Shown: in pieces, positions 16,075 through 23,419 of the stretch
Layout: every line of letters starts with the position of its first letter
Position numbering within the stretch: the first letter of the stretch is position 1
DNA from: Mycetocola tolaasinivorans
GTDB lineage: Bacteria; Actinomycetota; Actinomycetes; Actinomycetales; Microbacteriaceae
Direction of reading: 5' to 3'
Assembly: GCF_003667565.1 (NCBI RefSeq)
Contig: NZ_RCUX01000015.1
Coordinates: 1 to 50,811 of the forward strand
DNA: 50,811 bases
The notes under the pieces: model-generated
The model's database searches: none
The model's input: only the letters and a program-made list of their open reading frames with translations
What the model was told of the DNA's origin: nothing
Translations under genes and position numbers: made by a program

Positions 16075-18609
16075 ATGGCCAGACTCACTGGCGCGCCGCC
16101 TTCGTCGCGCCCTCACACCGCCGTGCGTGCGTGGAAACGCCGCATTGCCGCACTCGCCGCCGCAGCCCTCGTGGCCAGCGGCCTGAGCATTACGCTGGGG
16201 GCCGCTCAGCCCGCACAGGCAAGAAATCTCCCGGGGGCCGTGACCGATGTGAAATTCCCCACATCGATTCCCACGGGAGACGCCGCGTTCAACCTGGAGA
16301 TTCACTTCTCCGCTGCCCGCGCGGATCCGGGTGACACCTTCGTGGTGGACCTCGACCCGCGCCTGGTTTCCCTGCGCAGCTCGTACCAGGTCTTCATGCC
16401 CAATTCCCAGCGCGTCATGCTGAACGTGGCCATCGCCCCCGCGCAGGCCCCGGCGGGGCCCATCGCAACCTTCACATTTACCGGCGAGGTCGCCGGTCTC
16501 TCGGGGATTTCGGGGTTCGCGAAGTGGGGGCTGAAGTTCGCCGACAAGACCATCGAGGCCGGAGCCAAGACCCTCCTGTTCGGTGTGCGCGGAGGCGTCC
16601 CGATTCAGCGCGACATTCTTGTGGAGAAGACCTTTGAACCGGGTATCTCCGATGTGAGTGCACCCACCAAGGTGGGCTGGGAAACCTTCGACGGAGGCCC
16701 GACCCGCGATGAACCGCGGGTTCAGTACGTGCTGATCGGTGGGCCCGGTCCGTTCCAGAGCATCACCCTGCGCGATACCGCCCAGCCGAACGGCACTGAA
16801 AACGGAGCGCCCTGGGCGATCGACTGTGCGATGCCGTATTCCGCCGCGTACTTCAACCGAGACACCTCGCCCTCGGGCGTGCCGGCGCAGCTTCGAGACG
16901 CCGGGTGCGCGGAGGGGGCGATTACCGCGACCTTCGACAACGTCCCCGACGGTCTGGTTCCCGTCGTGACCTTCTTCGCGAAGTCGACCCAGCCGCTGAG
17001 TGAGCAGGGGCGACTCACCTTCGAAAACACCGCGACCTACACGAGCACGGGAACCCCGTTCCCCGGCGGTGAGTTTAGCCACGAGGCAAAGCTCAGCGTG
17101 ACCCAGGACTTCGCCGCCGGTGCCGATGGACGCGTCACCCTGACCGCCCCCACGATCATCGAGTTTGACTGCTCAGCGCCCGGTGTTCCGGTACAGCCCA
17201 CGCTCACCCTGCCCGCCAACGGTGACGGTGTGACCTATGCCTCGAGCGGCACGGTCGGCCCGGGGAACACCGTGACGGTCACTGCCACCCTCGACGAGGG
17301 TGCGCTCCCGCCCGCTCCGTTCCCCGCGAACTGGACCCTCACCGGTGAGCGCACCGCCGTTTTCACCCACACGTTTGCCGCCAGCCGCTCGTGCATCGAG
17401 CAGGTCTCCACCCTGCCCCTGCCGACGGTGAGCCAGGCGACCTGTGTGGCCCCGGGCCAGCCGACCATCCCGACCTACACGCTGGTCACGCCCGAGGGCT
17501 TCCGCGGGGCGACCATCGCACAGACCGGATCCCCGCTGAACGGCGGAACCGTGGTAGCGACCGCGACCCTCCTTGACGGTTTCGAGTTCCCCGCGACCCT
17601 CCCCACCGGGTGGGTGTTGAGCGACGACGCACGCAGTGCCACCCACACGGTGGTCTTTGACAACCCCACCTGTATCACCGCCATCGGCGCGCTGCCGGTG
17701 CCTGTGGCGCACGCCCCGGTCTGCCAGGGTGACGGAACGTACGCTGCGGGCTGGCTCGAGTACTTCGTGTCCGAGGACCTCGTGGGCGTGCGCCTGACCG
17801 ACGGCGCTCCAACCGTTGTGGACGGTGTACAGCGCCTCACCATTATCGCCACCGGCGAGCCGGGATACGGGTTCATCGGGGACCTCACCGCCGGCTGGAC
17901 GAAGGATCCCTCCAGCAACCGCGCTGTATACGTGCAGGAGTTCGAGCTGCCCGAGTGCGCGGATGTGCCGGGTGAGGGCGGGACGTCCTCACCCACTCCG
18001 AGTGAGACGACCGAGGCTCCGTCCTCGCCGTCGCCGAGTCCGAGTGAGACGACCGAGGCTCCTTCCTCGCCGTCGCCGAGTCCGAGTGAGACGACCGAGG
18101 CTCCGTCCTCGCCGTTCCCGACACCGAGTGAGACGGAGGGGGTTCCGACTTCGCCGTCGCCGAGTGTGACGGATGGGGTTCCGGGTTTACCCTCGCCGAG
18201 CCCGAGTGTGACGACCGAGGTGTCGGGTTCGCCGTCGCCGAGCCCGAGTGAGACAACCGAGGTACCGGGTTCGCCGTCGCCGAGCCCGAGTGAGACAACC
18301 GAGGTACCGGGTTCGCCGTCGCCGAGCCCCACGGACATCGAGGGCACTCCCGAGTCCCCGAAACCGACGGCGGGCACCACGAGCCCGTCGACGCCGGCTC
18401 CCGGAGGAACCTCGGGGTCGGGTGAGCCCAGCGCATCGGCCACTGAGGGTGCTCCGGTCATCACCTCGGACGGCCCAGATGCCGGCGGACACCTGCCCAG
18501 TACGGGTGCCGACAGCGCGCCGAAGCTGCCCATCCTGGGCGCGATGATCCTGCTGGGACTCCTGCTGATCGGCGGTTCGGTTCTCCGCCGCCGCGCGACG
18601 CAGGGCTAG
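16075..18609 (+). CDS. LPSTG wall-anchored adhesin-like surface protein
   Basis: 844 residues. A Sec signal peptide (about 1-50, with RRIAALAAAALVASGLSITL) is followed by an adhesin-like N-terminal region of about 300 residues (TDVKFPTSIPTGDAAFNLEI, then SRDTFVVDLDP-like beta structure), three Ig-like/DUF5979-like modules with paired Cys (about 365-640), a Ser/Pro/Glu/Thr stalk (about 640-765) and a sorting signal: LPSTG at residues 807-811, a hydrophobic helix and RRR. Sortase would cleave LPST|G and link the protein to peptidoglycan. No sortase gene is in the window. The architecture matches surface adhesins with an extensible stalk; the ligand is unknown. It is flanked by strong terminators and is probably monocistronic. 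Confidence 0.85.
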   Translation: MARLTGAPPSSRPHTAVRAWKRRIAALAAAALVASGLSITLGAAQPAQARNLPGAVTDVKFPTSIPTGDAAFNLEIHFSAARADPGDTFVVDLDPRLVSLRSSYQVFMPNSQRVMLNVAIAPAQAPAGPIATFTFTGEVAGLSGISGFAKWGLKFADKTIEAGAKTLLFGVRGGVPIQRDILVEKTFEPGISDVSAPTKVGWETFDGGPTRDEPRVQYVLIGGPGPFQSITLRDTAQPNGTENGAPWAIDCAMPYSAAYFNRDTSPSGVPAQLRDAGCAEGAITATFDNVPDGLVPVVTFFAKSTQPLSEQGRLTFENTATYTSTGTPFPGGEFSHEAKLSVTQDFAAGADGRVTLTAPTIIEFDCSAPGVPVQPTLTLPANGDGVTYASSGTVGPGNTVTVTATLDEGALPPAPFPANWTLTGERTAVFTHTFAASRSCIEQVSTLPLPTVSQATCVAPGQPTIPTYTLVTPEGFRGATIAQTGSPLNGGTVVATATLLDGFEFPATLPTGWVLSDDARSATHTVVFDNPTCITAIGALPVPVAHAPVCQGDGTYAAGWLEYFVSEDLVGVRLTDGAPTVVDGVQRLTIIATGEPGYGFIGDLTAGWTKDPSSNRAVYVQEFELPECADVPGEGGTSSPTPSETTEAPSSPSPSPSETTEAPSSPSPSPSETTEAPSSPFPTPSETEGVPTSPSPSVTDGVPGLPSPSPSVTTEVSGSPSPSPSETTEVPGSPSPSPSETTEVPGSPSPSPTDIEGTPESPKPTAGTTSPSTPAPGGTSGSGEPSASATEGAPVITSDGPDAGGHLPSTGADSAPKLPILGAMILLGLLLIGGSVLRRRATQG
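17986..18345 (+). repeat. Ser-Pro-Ser-Glu-Thr-Thr-Glu stalk repeats
   Basis: Imperfect repeats of about 45 and 54 nt encode SPSPSETTEAPS or SPSPSETTEVPG units. Copies are nearly identical at DNA level (GAGACGACCGAGGCTCC near 18003, 18045 and 18090; CCGAGGTACCGGGTTCGCCG near 18258 and 18300), so copy number may vary between strains. Confidence 0.8.
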
Positions 18610-18620
18610 CCCAACAAAAA

Positions 18621-18660
18621 ACAACGGCGGTCCGGAACGTACGTTCCGGACCGCCGTTGT
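18621..18660. terminator. Bidirectional terminator, 40-bp perfect palindrome
   Basis: Bases 18621-18660 are an uninterrupted palindrome (arm ACAACGGCGGTCCGGAACGT). It sits between the convergent adhesin and DedA genes. The A-tract before it (18615-18620) becomes a U-tract for minus-strand transcription. Confidence 0.85.
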
Positions 18661-18671
18661 CGTGCCACCGA

Positions 18672-19547
18672 CTAGACGGTTCCGCGAATGGCGGAGAAGT
18701 CGCCGGTATCGCGGCGAGAGATGCGCGGTGTGCGCGGCCCCGGCCTGGCGACATCGGGTGAGGTGCGGGCCGAGTTATCGGAGTCGTTTTGGACGGTGTT
18801 GTGGGTGGGTGTGGGTGCCGCACCGTCGGTGCCCACACCGCTTGCCGCCTCGGTGGCCAGGGTGCTCAGCGCATCAATTTCGCGGTCGCGAATCGCCGCG
18901 GCGGTGGCCGCCCGGGCGGGCACCGCGACACCGGCACGGCGAGCACGACGGGCGATGACGGCTCGGCGGATCCGCCCCACGGTATCGATGATGACGCCCA
19001 GCAGGATGGCGAAGACAATGCCGAGTACCGCACCGATCAGCGGATTGCCCTGGGTGAGATGCCCGGCGAGGGCACCGATCAGGATCGCGTGGATCGACCA
19101 CAGGAATCCGGCGGCCAGACTCAGCAGCGCGAAGCGGCGCGGCGGGAAACCGGTGGCACCGGCGGTCATGTTGATCGCGATCCGGCCGACCGGGATGTAG
19201 CGGCCGCCCAGCACGAGCAGCGTTCCGCGCTTCTCGAGCCCGCGGCGGGCAAAGTCGAGGGCGCTCACCACCCGTGGCTTGCGCATCCAGGCGTAGCGTT
19301 CCACACCCACCGCGCGCCCGATCCGGAACGCGATATTGTCTCCGATGGCGGCACCGATCGCGCCGGCCACGAGGAGCAACCAGACGTTCGGCGAACCCGC
19401 GCTGATCGCGATGGCGGTCGCTCCCACGAGTACGGCCTCACCGGGGACCGGTGGGAAGAACCCGTCAATCAGGACCATCGTCAGGACGATCAGATAGATC
19501 CACGGGGACGTCGCCATGGTCAGGATCGCATCGGTCAAAAACTCCAT
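18672..19547 (-). CDS. DedA family membrane protein
   Basis: 291 residues from the ATG at 19547. The DedA/VTT fold is seen in LIDGFFPPVPGEAVLVGATA, a glycine-rich GAIGAAIGDNIAFRIGR segment, and GGRYIPVGRIAINMTAGATG, which corresponds to the conserved GR-x-P-x-x-R reentrant-loop motif. Two further helices follow (about 140-205). Proteins of this fold move lipids such as undecaprenyl phosphate or phosphatidylethanolamine across the membrane. The C-terminal tail of about 85 residues is disordered, Arg/Asp/Thr-rich and longer than usual. A start at 19586 would add 13 residues that are not typical of the family. Confidence 0.87.
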   Translation of the reverse strand: MEFLTDAILTMATSPWIYLIVLTMVLIDGFFPPVPGEAVLVGATAIAISAGSPNVWLLLVAGAIGAAIGDNIAFRIGRAVGVERYAWMRKPRVVSALDFARRGLEKRGTLLVLGGRYIPVGRIAINMTAGATGFPPRRFALLSLAAGFLWSIHAILIGALAGHLTQGNPLIGAVLGIVFAILLGVIIDTVGRIRRAVIARRARRAGVAVPARAATAAAIRDREIDALSTLATEAASGVGTDGAAPTPTHNTVQNDSDNSARTSPDVARPGPRTPRISRRDTGDFSAIRGTV

Positions 19548-19692
19548 GACACACCATTCGCTCGGGGTGGGAGGGCGGGGGCCCACTATCCAACGATATT
19601 TGGCGCTCCCGCCCCAGCACAGCCCTGGGCGGATGATGTTCGGTCACTCCACAGGATGACCCGACCCCGACGTCACTCAGGGGTGGATACCG

Positions 19693-20265
19693 CTACGTTC
19701 GTGGCGGACGCTGCAGCCAGGGGCGCAGCCAGCGCGTGACGGTGGGCAGACCCCAGTAGGCCATGATCGGAGTGAGCACGAGGGTGCTGACGAGCACGCG
19801 AAGCCAGACATCCCACTCGTTCCAGCCGGGGATGAAGTAGGTGGCGATCAGCGTAAACAGGAGGTTGAGTGGGAAGAAACCCAGCCAGATGCTGGTGGCC
19901 TGCTTCCAGCGCGGCGGAACGATCGCCGGCTGGGCCGCCTCGGTCGCGTCGATCGGGGTGTCGAACCATCCCTCGATCCCGGTGCGCCGCTCGGTGCGGG
20001 TCTCCTGGGCGAACTCGCTGCCCGTCCCGAGCCACCAGCGGCGTTCGGGGGAGTTCTCCCAGGCGTCGAGGGTTTTGGCGTCGGCGAAGCGATAGAGCAT
20101 GTGCCAGCTGGTTTCGCTGCTGCCCGATCGTACCCAGCCGGAGCCGAGAAAACCCGGATATTTGTTTGCAAGATTGATTCCCGCCTGAATCCAGACGGTG
20201 GCCTCGGAGAGTCGCGCGGGATCGACCGTGCGCTCAATGGAGACCGTAATGGCATTGTGTCCCAT
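19693..20265 (-). CDS. ABM (antibiotic biosynthesis monooxygenase) domain membrane protein
   Basis: 190 residues. The first 90 or so form a ferredoxin-like dimeric alpha/beta-barrel domain (MGHNAITVSIERTVDPARLS, then HMLYRFADAKTLDAWENSPE). About 110-190 hold two hydrophobic helices (WLGFFPLNLLFTLIATYFI and VLVSTLVLTPIMAYWGLP). This ABM-plus-two-helix architecture is common in bacteria and has no proven reaction. The ATG at 20265 is chosen because it begins at the domain; GGGAGG lies only 1-2 nt away, so a leaderless start is also possible. Confidence 0.8.
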   Translation of the reverse strand: MGHNAITVSIERTVDPARLSEATVWIQAGINLANKYPGFLGSGWVRSGSSETSWHMLYRFADAKTLDAWENSPERRWWLGTGSEFAQETRTERRTGIEGWFDTPIDATEAAQPAIVPPRWKQATSIWLGFFPLNLLFTLIATYFIPGWNEWDVWLRVLVSTLVLTPIMAYWGLPTVTRWLRPWLQRPPRT

Positions 20266-20303
20266 ACCTCCCAGTGTGAGGCATGTTTGTTTCCGGCACA
20301 TCA

Positions 20304-20331
20304 CATCCCCGGGGGTGTGCCCCCGGGGATG
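20304..20331 (-). terminator. Hairpin downstream of the GlsB-like gene
   Basis: CATCCCCGGGGG (20304-20315) pairs perfectly with 20320-20331 around a TGTG loop. It starts 8 nt after the stop codon of the minus-strand gene and has no U-tract. Confidence 0.6.
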
Positions 20332-20338
20332 CGTGGCG

Positions 20339-20602
20339 TTAGGCCTTCTTACGGCCGGTAATCGCGCCGTAAATCAGCAGGACCACGATGGATCCCACGA
20401 TCGCGAGCGCCCAGCTCCCCAGGTTCCAGAAGCTTTCGATCTTGGCGTTGAAGAGCAGCGAGCCGATCCACCCGCCCACGACGGCGCCGACGACTCCGAG
20501 GATGAGGGTGGCGAACCAGCCGCCGTTCTGCTTTCCGGGCAGGATTGCCTTGGCGATCGCTCCCGCGATCAGGCCGAGGATGAGAAAAGCGAAGAAACCC
20601 AT
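20339..20602 (-). CDS. GlsB/YeaQ/YmgE family small membrane protein
   Basis: 87 residues, three hydrophobic helices. It begins MGFFAFLILGLIAGAIAKAI, then carries LPGKQNGGWFATLILGVVGA and VGGWIGSLL, the glycine-rich signature of the transglycosylase-associated (GlsB/YeaQ) family. Members are small stress-related membrane proteins of unknown mechanism. AGGAGG lies 6 nt before the ATG, one of the best ribosome-binding sites in the window. It is divergent from the helicase gene. Confidence 0.92.
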   Translation of the reverse strand: MGFFAFLILGLIAGAIAKAILPGKQNGGWFATLILGVVGAVVGGWIGSLLFNAKIESFWNLGSWALAIVGSIVVLLIYGAITGRKKA

Positions 20603-20736
20603 GATGAACCTCCTGTTTTCTGTTTTGCTGCAACGCGTGATCGCAACAGCGTGAACATAGGCTAACGCTCGTCATCTAAATGGTCCAGCAATCGGCAAGA
20701 ATCCGGGGGAATCCCGGGTGAGCGGCGGCGATCCAC

Positions 20737-20765
20737 GTGACATCTACGCAAAACTGGAGTAATGT
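20737..20765 (+). promoter_or_regulatory. Promoter of the DEAD-box helicase gene
   Basis: GTGACA (20737-20742), a 17-nt spacer and TAATGT (20760-20765) form the best -35/-10 pair in the window. Transcription from about 20772 would give a leader of about 190 nt before the ATG at 20962. Confidence 0.55.
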
Positions 20766-20785
20766 ACTCAGGTCGGCTCTAGACA

Positions 20786-20921
20786 TCGCGGTGGGTACCG
20801 CGAAAAGCAACTTGTCAGTCTGGTGGGCCGGTTTTGCACACGGATCTCGTGTGCATATTCACATGTTGTGAACGGCCCCGGCCCACTGATGTCCGGGGGA
20901 GAGAGCGCCGCTGAGCGCGGC
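20786..20921 (+). ncRNA. Structured 5' leader with a three-way junction (cis-regulatory candidate)
   Basis: Hairpin A pairs TCGCGGT (20786-20792) with ACCGCGA (20797-20803). An outer stem pairs GTGGGCCGG (20823-20831) with CCGGCCCAC (20878-20886). It encloses two hairpins: TGCACACG/CGTGTGCA (20835-20842/20848-20855, 5-nt loop) and TTCACA/TGTGAA (20858-20863/20867-20872, 3-nt loop). A last hairpin, GCCGC/GCGGC, is at 20907-20921. All these pairs are exact Watson-Crick matches read from the sequence. Long structured leaders are known on cold-shock helicase mRNAs in other bacteria. I do not recognise this as a named riboswitch class. Confidence 0.55.
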
Positions 20922-20961
20922 CCTTCGCTGTTTCATGCCTGAAATACCCGGAAATTTTGTT

Positions 20962-23178
20962 ATGCCTAAAAAGAACAATGTGGGCGGTAAGCGCCCCGCT
21001 AAGAACTACGATCCCAGCTACGGCAAGCGCCCCGCAAAGGGCGGCCCGAAGGCTGGCAGCCGAAGCCCCGGCCACCGTGGCTTCCGCCCCGAGGTAGAGG
21101 ACGCTCCGCGCCAGAAGAACCGCTGGGACGCCGACGACCGCGCCGCCCGCTCGGGTGCTCGCGACGACCGGGCTCCCCGCTTTAACCGTGACGAGCGTCC
21201 GGCCGCCGGCCGTGGAGACCGTGACGGTCGCCCGGCTCGCTTCGACCGCGATGACCGCGCACCTCGTCGTTTTGACCGTGACGAGCGTCCCGCACGCTTC
21301 GATCGTGATGACCGCGCACCCCGTTTCAACCGTGACGAGCGTCCGGCCGCCGGTAGGGGCGACCGCGATGGTCGCCCGGCTCGCTTCGACCGCGACGAGC
21401 GCGCTCCGCGTCGTTTCGATCGCGATGACCGCGCACCCCGTTTCAACCGTGACGAGCGTCCGGCCGCCGGTAGGGGCGACCGTGATGGTCGCCCGGCTCG
21501 CTTCGATCGTGACGACCGCGCACCTCGTTTCAACCGCGACGAGCGTCCCGCACGCTTCGATCGCGATGACCGCGCACCCCGCCGCTTTGACCGTGACGAG
21601 CGTCCGGCGGCCGGTCGTGGCGACCGTGATGGTCGCCCGGCACGCTTCGACCGCGACGAGCGCGCACCTCGTTTCAACCGTGACGAGCGTCCCGCACGTT
21701 TCGATCGCGATGACCGCGCACCCCGTCGCTTTGACCGTGACGAGCGTCCGGCCGCCGGTCGTGGCGACCGTGATGGTCGCCCGGCTCGCTTTGACCGTGA
21801 CGAGCGTCCCGCACGCTTCAACCGCGATGACCGTCCCGCACGCTTCGAGCGTGGCGACCGCCCCGAGCGTCCCTCGCACGGCGATCGTGGCCCGCGCCGC
21901 GGTGGCTACCAGCCGCAGGATGACGTCGTACTGGAGCGCCTCGAGGCTCAGGCGATCCAGGCCGAGGACGTCGAGGGTAAGACCTTCGGTGACCTGGGTC
22001 TCGGTGGCAACATCGTCAACGCTCTGGCCGAGCTCGGTGCCGCCGCACCGTTCCCGATCCAGGCCGCCACCATCCCGGTTGTGCTCGAGGGCCGCGATGT
22101 CCTCGGCCGTGGCCGCACCGGTTCCGGCAAGACCATCGCCTTTGGTGCGCCCCTGGTGGAGCGCCTGATGGAAAACGGTGGCGGAAAGAACCGTCGTCCG
22201 GGTCGTCTGCCCCGCGCGCTGATCCTCGCCCCGACCCGTGAGCTGGCCCTGCAGATCGACCGCACCGTGCAGCCGATCGCCCGCTCCGTTGGGCTGTTCA
22301 CCACCCAGATTTACGGTGGTGTTCCGCAGCACCGTCAGGTGGGTGCGCTGCAGCGCGGTGTTGACATCGTGGTGGGTACCCCCGGCCGCATCGAGGACCT
22401 CATCGAGCAGGGTCGTCTCGACCTCTCCGAGGTCAGCGTTGTGGTGCTGGATGAGGCCGACCACATGTGCGACCTGGGCTTCCTCGAGCCGGTGCAGCGG
22501 ATCATCCGCAACACCGCCGATGACAGCCAGAAGCTGCTCTTCTCGGCAACCCTGGACAAGGGTGTAGCTGCGCTGGTCAACGAGTTCCTGGAAAACCCGG
22601 CCGTACACGAGGTCGCCGGTGAGGACCAGGCGTCCTCGACCATCGACCACCGCGTCCTGGTTGTCGAGCACCGTGACAAGGACCGCATCCTGGAGCAGCT
22701 GGCCGCCCGCAACGGTAAGACCCTGATCTTCTCGCGCACCCGTGCCTACGCCGAGCGCCTGACCGAGCAGCTGGAGGATGCCGGCGTGTACGCTGTCGCC
22801 CTGCACGGTGACCTGAACCAGGCCAAGCGCACGCGCAACCTGCAGCAGCTCACCAGCGGCCGCGTCGACGTCCTGGTCGCCACCGATGTGGCCGCCCGTG
22901 GTATCCACGTGGACGAGATCGACCTGGTCATCCAGGCCGACGCCCCGGACGAGTACAAGACCTACACGCACCGTGCCGGCCGTACCGGTCGTGCCGGTCG
23001 CGAGGGCACCGTGGTCACCCTGATCCCGCGCTCGCGTCGCCGCCGCATGGAGGAGCTCCTGTCTCGCGCCGAAATCTCGGCCGAGTTCGTGGATGCCATC
23101 CCCGGTGATGACATTATCGACGAGATCGCCGGCCGGGTCCCGACCCGCGCCCAGCTCGAGGCCAAGACCGCCGAGTAG
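20962..23178 (+). CDS. DEAD-box RNA helicase with N-terminal RD-rich repeats
   Basis: 738 residues from the ATG at 20962 (MPKKNN); an ATG at 20935 would add nine. Residues about 55-310 are low-complexity Arg/Asp repeats. The helicase core follows: Q-motif region FPIQAATIPVV, motif I GRTGSGKT (K390), PTREL, GTPGR, DEAD at 497-500, SAT, and the C-terminal domain with ARGIHVDEIDLVIQ and HRAGRTGRAG. DEAD-box proteins unwind RNA duplexes with ATP, acting in ribosome assembly, mRNA decay and cold adaptation. Unusually the basic/acidic tail is at the N-terminus and the protein ends soon after the core. The likely monocistronic message has a long structured leader and a strong terminator. Confidence 0.92.
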   Translation: MPKKNNVGGKRPAKNYDPSYGKRPAKGGPKAGSRSPGHRGFRPEVEDAPRQKNRWDADDRAARSGARDDRAPRFNRDERPAAGRGDRDGRPARFDRDDRAPRRFDRDERPARFDRDDRAPRFNRDERPAAGRGDRDGRPARFDRDERAPRRFDRDDRAPRFNRDERPAAGRGDRDGRPARFDRDDRAPRFNRDERPARFDRDDRAPRRFDRDERPAAGRGDRDGRPARFDRDERAPRFNRDERPARFDRDDRAPRRFDRDERPAAGRGDRDGRPARFDRDERPARFNRDDRPARFERGDRPERPSHGDRGPRRGGYQPQDDVVLERLEAQAIQAEDVEGKTFGDLGLGGNIVNALAELGAAAPFPIQAATIPVVLEGRDVLGRGRTGSGKTIAFGAPLVERLMENGGGKNRRPGRLPRALILAPTRELALQIDRTVQPIARSVGLFTTQIYGGVPQHRQVGALQRGVDIVVGTPGRIEDLIEQGRLDLSEVSVVVLDEADHMCDLGFLEPVQRIIRNTADDSQKLLFSATLDKGVAALVNEFLENPAVHEVAGEDQASSTIDHRVLVVEHRDKDRILEQLAARNGKTLIFSRTRAYAERLTEQLEDAGVYAVALHGDLNQAKRTRNLQQLTSGRVDVLVATDVAARGIHVDEIDLVIQADAPDEYKTYTHRAGRTGRAGREGTVVTLIPRSRRRRMEELLSRAEISAEFVDAIPGDDIIDEIAGRVPTRAQLEAKTAE
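21130..21880 (+). repeat. RFDRDDRAPRFNRDERPAAG-type repeats in the helicase
   Basis: Modules such as RFDRDDRAPR, RFNRDERP and AAGRGDRDGRPA recur in shuffled order over about 250 residues. At DNA level CGTGACGAGCGTCC recurs many times (for example 21190, 21278, 21329, 21448, 21594, 21685 and 21737), so slippage or recombination could change the length. Confidence 0.88.
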
Positions 23179-23188
23179 TTCGCACACC

Positions 23189-23224
23189 AAAACCGCCCGT
23201 CACCTCACGGTGGCGGGCGGTTTT
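23189..23224 (+). terminator. Terminator after the helicase gene
   Basis: AAAACCGCCCG and CGGGCGGTTTT form an 11-bp stem enclosing a TCACC/GGTG inner stem, ending in TTTT. It is bidirectional in form. Confidence 0.85.
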
Positions 23225-23344
23225 GCGTGCGCTGCAGGCGGCGCGGGGTTTTGCCTCGCTGGGAGTCTCCTCGGGGCAGGCATGTCGTCGAAATCTCCGA
23301 TTTACGCTGGAATCTGAATCACAGTTCCACAGGGAGAGACCGTT

Positions 23345-23419
23345 ATGCACCTCGGTGAGCGTTGGAAACGGGCCCGCGTAGCGGGTGTCGTGGCTGTCAC
23401 GTCGGTACGCGCGTGGTGA
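23345..23419 (+). CDS. 24-residue leader frame coupled to the FtsW-like gene
   Basis: ATG at 23345 preceded by AGGGAGA with about 7-nt spacing, a canonical ribosome-binding site. The frame encodes MHLGERWKRARVAGVVAVTS then VRAW and stops with TGA at 23417-23419, overlapping the GTG at 23416 of the FtsW-like frame (GTGA). No ribosome-binding site is visible for that GTG, so translation may be coupled through this tiny frame. It could also be the true N-terminus separated by a frameshift or sequencing error. Confidence 0.4.
   Translation: MHLGERWKRARVAGVVAVTSVRAW

Larger units (their letters stand above)
20603..20961. other. Divergent intergenic region, GlsB-like / DEAD-box helicase
   Basis: This 359-bp gap holds the minus-strand leader of the GlsB-like gene, a plus-strand promoter (20737-20765) and the long structured leader of the helicase (20786-20921). 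A 17-codon open frame also starts at the ATG at 20889. Confidence 0.7.

Noticed and set aside
20815..23190. Antisense frame rich in Thr/Val/Ala opposite the helicase repeats
   Set aside because: It mirrors the repeat structure of the helicase gene and shows no family motif.
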